From: Spirochaetota bacterium
GTDB taxonomy: Bacteria > Spirochaetota > UBA4802 > UBA5550
NCBI GenBank assembly: GCA_024276015.1
Contig: JAJRXZ010000033.1
Coordinates: forward strand, 121,907 to 185,906
Reading direction: 5' to 3'
Length of the DNA: 64,000 nt
Shown here: positions 59,839 to 64,000 of the stretch, piece after piece
Layout: every line of letters begins with the position of its first letter
Position numbering within the stretch: position 1 is the stretch's first letter
The notes under the pieces: model-generated
Database searches by the model: none
What the model was told of the DNA's origin: nothing
What the model saw: only the letters and a program-made list of their open reading frames with translations
Translations under genes and position numbers: made by a program

Positions 59839-61637
59839 TGATAACGAATAAAGAACAGATGAACATAGTTGTAGTGGGACATGTTGACCATGGGAAAAGC
59901 ACTGTTATAGGGAGACTTATGGCGGATACGGGATCGCTCCCCAAAGGGAAACTGGAACAGATAAAAGAGATGTGCGCAATAAATTCAAGACCCTTTGAGT
60001 ATGCATTTCTCCTTGATGCTCTTAAAGACGAGCAGTCTCAGGGTATAACAATTGATGCTGCAAGATGTTTTTTCAAGACATCGAAACGCCACTACATCAT
60101 TATTGATGCTCCGGGTCATATAGAATTTCTAAAGAACATGGTAACGGGCGCCTCAAGAGCGGAAGCCGCTCTTCTCGTTATTGATGCCGGAGAGGGTGTC
60201 CGGGAAAACTCGAGGAGACACGGTTTTATGGTTTCTCTCCTTGGAATAAAACAGATAGTAGTTCTTGTGAATAAAATGGATCTGGCAGGTTACAGCAAAG
60301 ATGTTTTTGAAAAGATAAAAAATGAATTCTCAGATTTTCTTAACAGAATAAATGTTACTCCTCTGGCCTATGTCCCGGTATCGGCAAGAGAAGGCGAAGG
60401 TATAGTAAATTCGCCCTCTAAAATGCCCTGGTATAAAGGAGAAACCGCCCTTGCATGGATTGACAGATTTGAGAAAGAAAAACCGAAGGAGCAGCAGCCC
60501 TTCAGATTTCCTGTTCAGGATATTTACAGATTCACTGAAGACGGCGACAACAGAAGAATTATTGCCGGTACTATTGAAACAGGATCCGTAAAAGTCGGCG
60601 ATGAAGTAATTTTTCTCCCCTCAGGTAAAAAATCGAATATTAAATCCATTGAAGGATTCAATATTCCTGAAAGAAAGATTATAAGCGCCGGCTACGCTGC
60701 CGGTTTTACTCTGGATACTCAGATATATATAAGACAAGGTGAGATAATGTGCAGATCGTCGGAATCTCTTCCTTCAGTATCCAATACTTTTAAGGCAAAT
60801 ATTTTCTGGGTAGGCAAAAAACCTATGATACAGGGGAAAAAGTATAAACTGAAATCCGCTTCAACAAGGGCAACTGTTTATTTAAAGAAAGTGATCAATA
60901 TTATAGACGCATCTTCACTGGATACGGAAACAAACAAACAAAAGATCGAAAAACACGACGTTGCCGAATGTATCCTTCAGACTCTTAAACCCTTCGCATT
61001 TGATCTGATAAGCAAGATAGAAGCAACGGGAAGATTTGTGATCGTTGACGATTACGAAATTACGGGAGGAGGGATCATAATCGATTCGCTCGACAAGAGC
61101 CCCTCCTTTCTCGCAGAACATGTTGAACAGAGAAAATTCTCCTGGTTAAGAAGTTCAATCCGACCCGAAGACAGAGCCCTCAGATACAAACAGAAACCCA
61201 GGGTTCTTATCATTACAGGTAATAACAGCGAACTTGCGGAGAATCTTGCGAGAAACCTGGAAGAGATGCTGTTTAATAAAGGTAAAAGCGTCTATTACCT
61301 GGGAATATCAAATATATTAAGCGGATTGAGCGGCGATATGAAAGACATAACAACTGACAGAGACGAACATCTGCGGCGCATAGGCGAGTTGGCTCATCTC
61401 TTTACCGATGCCGGGATGATCCTCATTACAAGCATACCCGATCTTGATCTCTTTGAGAAAGATATCATTGAAACATTAAACAGCCCCTATGAAACAGTGC
61501 TGATCAACTATGGCAGCAAAAAGTTTAATGAGAGGTCGTCATTATATATTGACGAAGATGCGCCTCTTGAGAAGTCTCTTGATATAATACTGGAATATCT
61601 GCGTGATAAAGAAGTATTACTGGAATATTACATATAA
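59838..61637 (+). CDS. cysN: Sulfate adenylyltransferase subunit 1 with degenerate APS-kinase-like C-terminal domain
   Basis: GHVDHGKSTVIGRL, DEQSQGITIDAAR, DAPGHIEFLKNMVTGAS; C-terminal RVLIITGNNSELAENLARNLEEMLFNKGKSVYYLGISN. Confidence 0.93.
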   Translation: MITNKEQMNIVVVGHVDHGKSTVIGRLMADTGSLPKGKLEQIKEMCAINSRPFEYAFLLDALKDEQSQGITIDAARCFFKTSKRHYIIIDAPGHIEFLKNMVTGASRAEAALLVIDAGEGVRENSRRHGFMVSLLGIKQIVVLVNKMDLAGYSKDVFEKIKNEFSDFLNRINVTPLAYVPVSAREGEGIVNSPSKMPWYKGETALAWIDRFEKEKPKEQQPFRFPVQDIYRFTEDGDNRRIIAGTIETGSVKVGDEVIFLPSGKKSNIKSIEGFNIPERKIISAGYAAGFTLDTQIYIRQGEIMCRSSESLPSVSNTFKANIFWVGKKPMIQGKKYKLKSASTRATVYLKKVINIIDASSLDTETNKQKIEKHDVAECILQTLKPFAFDLISKIEATGRFVIVDDYEITGGGIIIDSLDKSPSFLAEHVEQRKFSWLRSSIRPEDRALRYKQKPRVLIITGNNSELAENLARNLEEMLFNKGKSVYYLGISNILSGLSGDMKDITTDRDEHLRRIGELAHLFTDAGMILITSIPDLDLFEKDIIETLNSPYETVLINYGSKKFNERSSLYIDEDAPLEKSLDIILEYLRDKEVLLEYYI

Positions 61638-61667
61638 TACTACAATTACAGCAGCCGGAAGGAATAT

Positions 61668-62081
61668 ATGTTAACCATATCAGCAAAAGTAAGTTACGGT
61701 CTTGCAGCAGTATTTGACCTTGCCCAGAATTACAACGGAGATCCGGTTCAGATCAAAACTATTTCTGAAAATCAGGATATCCCGCAGCAGTACCTGGAAC
61801 AGCTTATGATCAAACTGAAACAGAGCGGAATTGTAAAAAGTTTCCGGGGAGCCAGCGGAGGATATATCCTTATAAAAGATCCTGCAGAAATAACGGTTTA
61901 TGAAATAATTTTATGTTTTGAAGGTCCCATTGAGCTTATAAATACATCCTGTAAATCCGAAGTTTTAAAAAATTTCTGGACAAAGACCGAGAACGATATT
62001 AGAAAATATTTTCAGGTAACAATTCAGGAACTTATCCTTGAGCAGAAAAGATTTCTTAACAGAATCGAATATAGTATATAA
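61668..62081 (+). CDS. Rrf2-family transcriptional regulator (CymR/IscR-like)
   Basis: [19 protein letters not shown]...[31 protein letters not shown]. Confidence 0.9.
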   Translation: MLTISAKVSYGLAAVFDLAQNYNGDPVQIKTISENQDIPQQYLEQLMIKLKQSGIVKSFRGASGGYILIKDPAEITVYEIILCFEGPIELINTSCKSEVLKNFWTKTENDIRKYFQVTIQELILEQKRFLNRIEYSI

Positions 62082-62095
62082 CCGGAAGGAGAATT

Positions 62096-63016
62096 ATGAA
62101 TATTGCAGACGATATAACCCGACTCATCGGCAAAACACCGCTGGTAAGACTTAATAAGATCACTGAGAACTGTTATGCCAGGGTTGCTGCAAAACTGGAA
62201 TCATATAATCCGTGCAGTTCTGTAAAAGACAGAATCGCCTACTCAATGATCGCAGATGCTGAAAAAAGAGGATTGATCGATAAAGATACTGTAATAATAG
62301 AACCTACAAGCGGAAATACGGGCATAGGGCTTGCCTTTGTGTGCGCTGTCCGCGGATACAGGCTTATTATTACCATGCCTGAAAGCATGAGCAGAGAAAG
62401 GATTAAGCTGATAAGATCCTATGGCGCTGAAATTATTTTAACGCCGGCAGAGGAAGGGATGTCCGGTTCCATAGAGAAGGCTAAGGAGCTTGCGGGAAAA
62501 TTCAAAAAAGCGTACATTCCTCAGCAGTTTAATAATCCCTCTAATCCTGAAATTCACAGGAAAACGACTGCCCAAGAGATCTGGAACGATACGGACGGCA
62601 AAATCGATATACTTGTATGCGGCGTGGGAACAGGAGGAACCATCACGGGAATTTCAGATATAATCAAAAAAAGAAAACCGGAACTTTTAACCGTGGCTGT
62701 TGAACCCGAAGGATCCAATATTTTAAGCGGCGGGAAACCGGGGCCTCATATGATCCAGGGGATTGGGGCAGGATTTATTCCGGAAATTCTCGATACTGAA
62801 ATAATTGATGAAATTATCACTGTTAACAATGACAATGCATTTACCATGACAAAAGACTTGATCCGCAGAGAAGGAATACTTGCCGGGATTTCATCCGGCG
62901 CCGCAGCATATGCTGCAGTAAAAATCGCGCAAAGAGAAGAAAACAGAGATAAACTGATCGTTACGATCTTTCCGGACACAGGTGAGAGGTATTTAAGCAC
63001 GCCGATTTTTAAGTAA
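62096..63016 (+). CDS. cysK: Cysteine synthase A
   Basis: [53 protein letters not shown]. Confidence 0.95.
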   Translation: MNIADDITRLIGKTPLVRLNKITENCYARVAAKLESYNPCSSVKDRIAYSMIADAEKRGLIDKDTVIIEPTSGNTGIGLAFVCAVRGYRLIITMPESMSRERIKLIRSYGAEIILTPAEEGMSGSIEKAKELAGKFKKAYIPQQFNNPSNPEIHRKTTAQEIWNDTDGKIDILVCGVGTGGTITGISDIIKKRKPELLTVAVEPEGSNILSGGKPGPHMIQGIGAGFIPEILDTEIIDEIITVNNDNAFTMTKDLIRREGILAGISSGAAAYAAVKIAQREENRDKLIVTIFPDTGERYLSTPIFK

Positions 63017-63127
63017 TTTAATTATTAATTATAAAACTCAATGCATTCATTGTGCATTATATATAAAAATGTAAAGTAAAATTTTAGTATCAAATCAAAA
63101 GGTTCTCTGGGGATTATATCTTCTATA

Positions 63128-64000
63128 TTATGGAAGAGGAGTTCTGCTGTATACGGCATCCCACCCGCAACTGCCGTGACAGGCAATTGCACAGAATCCT
63201 GGCGCTGTATTCGAATCCCACCAGGTACCTGTGCTGTCCGGCAGAACAGTATCCTGTGGTGTGGGGTCATAGGGATTCGGCCCTGCGCATAAAGCACTTA
63301 CTCCAGGTCCGTCATATACAAGGGGCAAGTCTTCCCTTACCATGGAGAGTTGTATTGTTCCATGCACATTATGGCAGTGGATGCAGGTTGTAACGCTTGC
63401 GGGCGAACCTGCCCTCCAGTCCGGTATAAAGGTGGGCCCCGGACCGCATTCCCGCTTAATAGCAAGATGAGAATAGTGCCTATTATAAAAAGATGAGGGT
63501 CTTGTTCCGTCGCCGAAATTCGTATCTGTATCGGATTCGTCCGTAAAGGGGCCGGAAGCGTGGCATCCGGCCTGAAGACAGAGTCTGAAATCATCGGCAT
63601 CCACACCGCTACTGCTGCAATCGGGAGTCATTCTGGGAATATTCATCGGGTCGTTTCCATCGATCATTTTGAGCCTGTAACCGTTCCTGTAATCGGCGAA
63701 ATCACATGGATCCGTACAGTCAAAACTCCTGGCCTTCCCGTCAATATGTTTAACAGAAAGATCATGACAGGCATCACAATTTAAACCTGCTCCGTCTCTG
63801 CCGCTTGCTCCTGTCCACACATATTTTTCACTTGAAGGCAGGCCGTGACCGGTTACATAAAAGCCGTAACCTGTGGCTCCATACCTTGAATTACCCGATT
63901 CATCTCCTATAACATCGGGAGCGCTGATTCCCAGTATTATTGAAGGCGAACCGTCATGGCATCCGGCGCACCACTTCTCTTTACCGGCTATCAGAGTATC
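63128..64000 (-). CDS. Multiheme c-type cytochrome-like protein, 3' part (5' end beyond window)
   Basis: Frame open to base 64000; CAGCH, CDACH, CIHCH plus CLQAGCH (CX4CH) and CAIACH (CX3CH). Confidence 0.75.
   Translation of the reverse strand, partial: DTLIAGKEKWCAGCHDGSPSIILGISAPDVIGDESGNSRYGATGYGFYVTGHGLPSSEKYVWTGASGRDGAGLNCDACHDLSVKHIDGKARSFDCTDPCDFADYRNGYRLKMIDGNDPMNIPRMTPDCSSSGVDADDFRLCLQAGCHASGPFTDESDTDTNFGDGTRPSSFYNRHYSHLAIKRECGPGPTFIPDWRAGSPASVTTCIHCHNVHGTIQLSMVREDLPLVYDGPGVSALCAGPNPYDPTPQDTVLPDSTGTWWDSNTAPGFCAIACHGSCGWDAVYSRTPLP

Noticed and set aside
63025-63297. 90-aa minus-strand ORF next to cysK
   Set aside because: Overlaps the multiheme cytochrome-like frame, which has heme motifs; no support of its own.
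1-64000. Genome-wide UGA reassignment as the explanation for the in-frame TGAs
   Set aside because: TGA is used as a normal terminator here, e.g. menD (16533-16535) and menB (ccgTGA).
1-64000. CRISPR arrays, tRNA/rRNA genes, prophage or transposase genes
   Set aside because: No regular direct-repeat arrays, cloverleaf candidates, rRNA cores or transposase/integrase ORFs were recognised by eye; a tRNAscan/Infernal run would be needed to exclude small RNAs.

Overview
This is a low-GC, gene-dense bacterial chromosome segment of 64 kb. I saw no rRNA, tRNA, CRISPR array or transposase. By similarity to named families I recognise: (i) a PII-like / CPA-type antiporter / PTS-EIIA cluster and BipA/TypA; (ii) a sulfur/redox operon headed by an ArsR-rhodanese fusion regulator with a perfect 21-bp operator-like palindrome. 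It is followed by a thioredoxin-fold gene interrupted by one in-frame UGA with a bacterial SECIS-like hairpin downstream (candidate selenoprotein); (iii) an octaheme tetrathionate-reductase-family cytochrome; (iv) a complete overlapping menFDBCEH menaquinone operon; (v) an unusual Pel-like exopolysaccharide region. It has pelD-E-F-G on one strand and, divergently, a TPR lipoprotein, a 1665-aa PelB-like/OmpA fusion and a PelA-deacetylase-like protein. A separate convergent GH114-type hydrolase, a WbpP/PelX-like epimerase, glmS and a second pelF-pelG pair are also present, and the second pelF carries a nonsense codon; (vi) a compact operon of about 10 kb for sulfate assimilation and protein-thiocarboxylate homocysteine synthesis (HcyS-like carrier, MetY, ThiF-like, JAMM protease, sulfite reductase-TusA fusion, APS reductase, CysD, CysN with a degenerate APS-kinase domain, Rrf2, CysK); (vii) the 3' part of a multiheme cytochrome-like protein at the right edge. 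Strongest leads: the candidate UGA-recoded gene, the split/duplicated Pel-like locus, and the sulfur carrier with an 18-aa tail after its GGG motif. All assignments come from reading the sequence; no searches were run.
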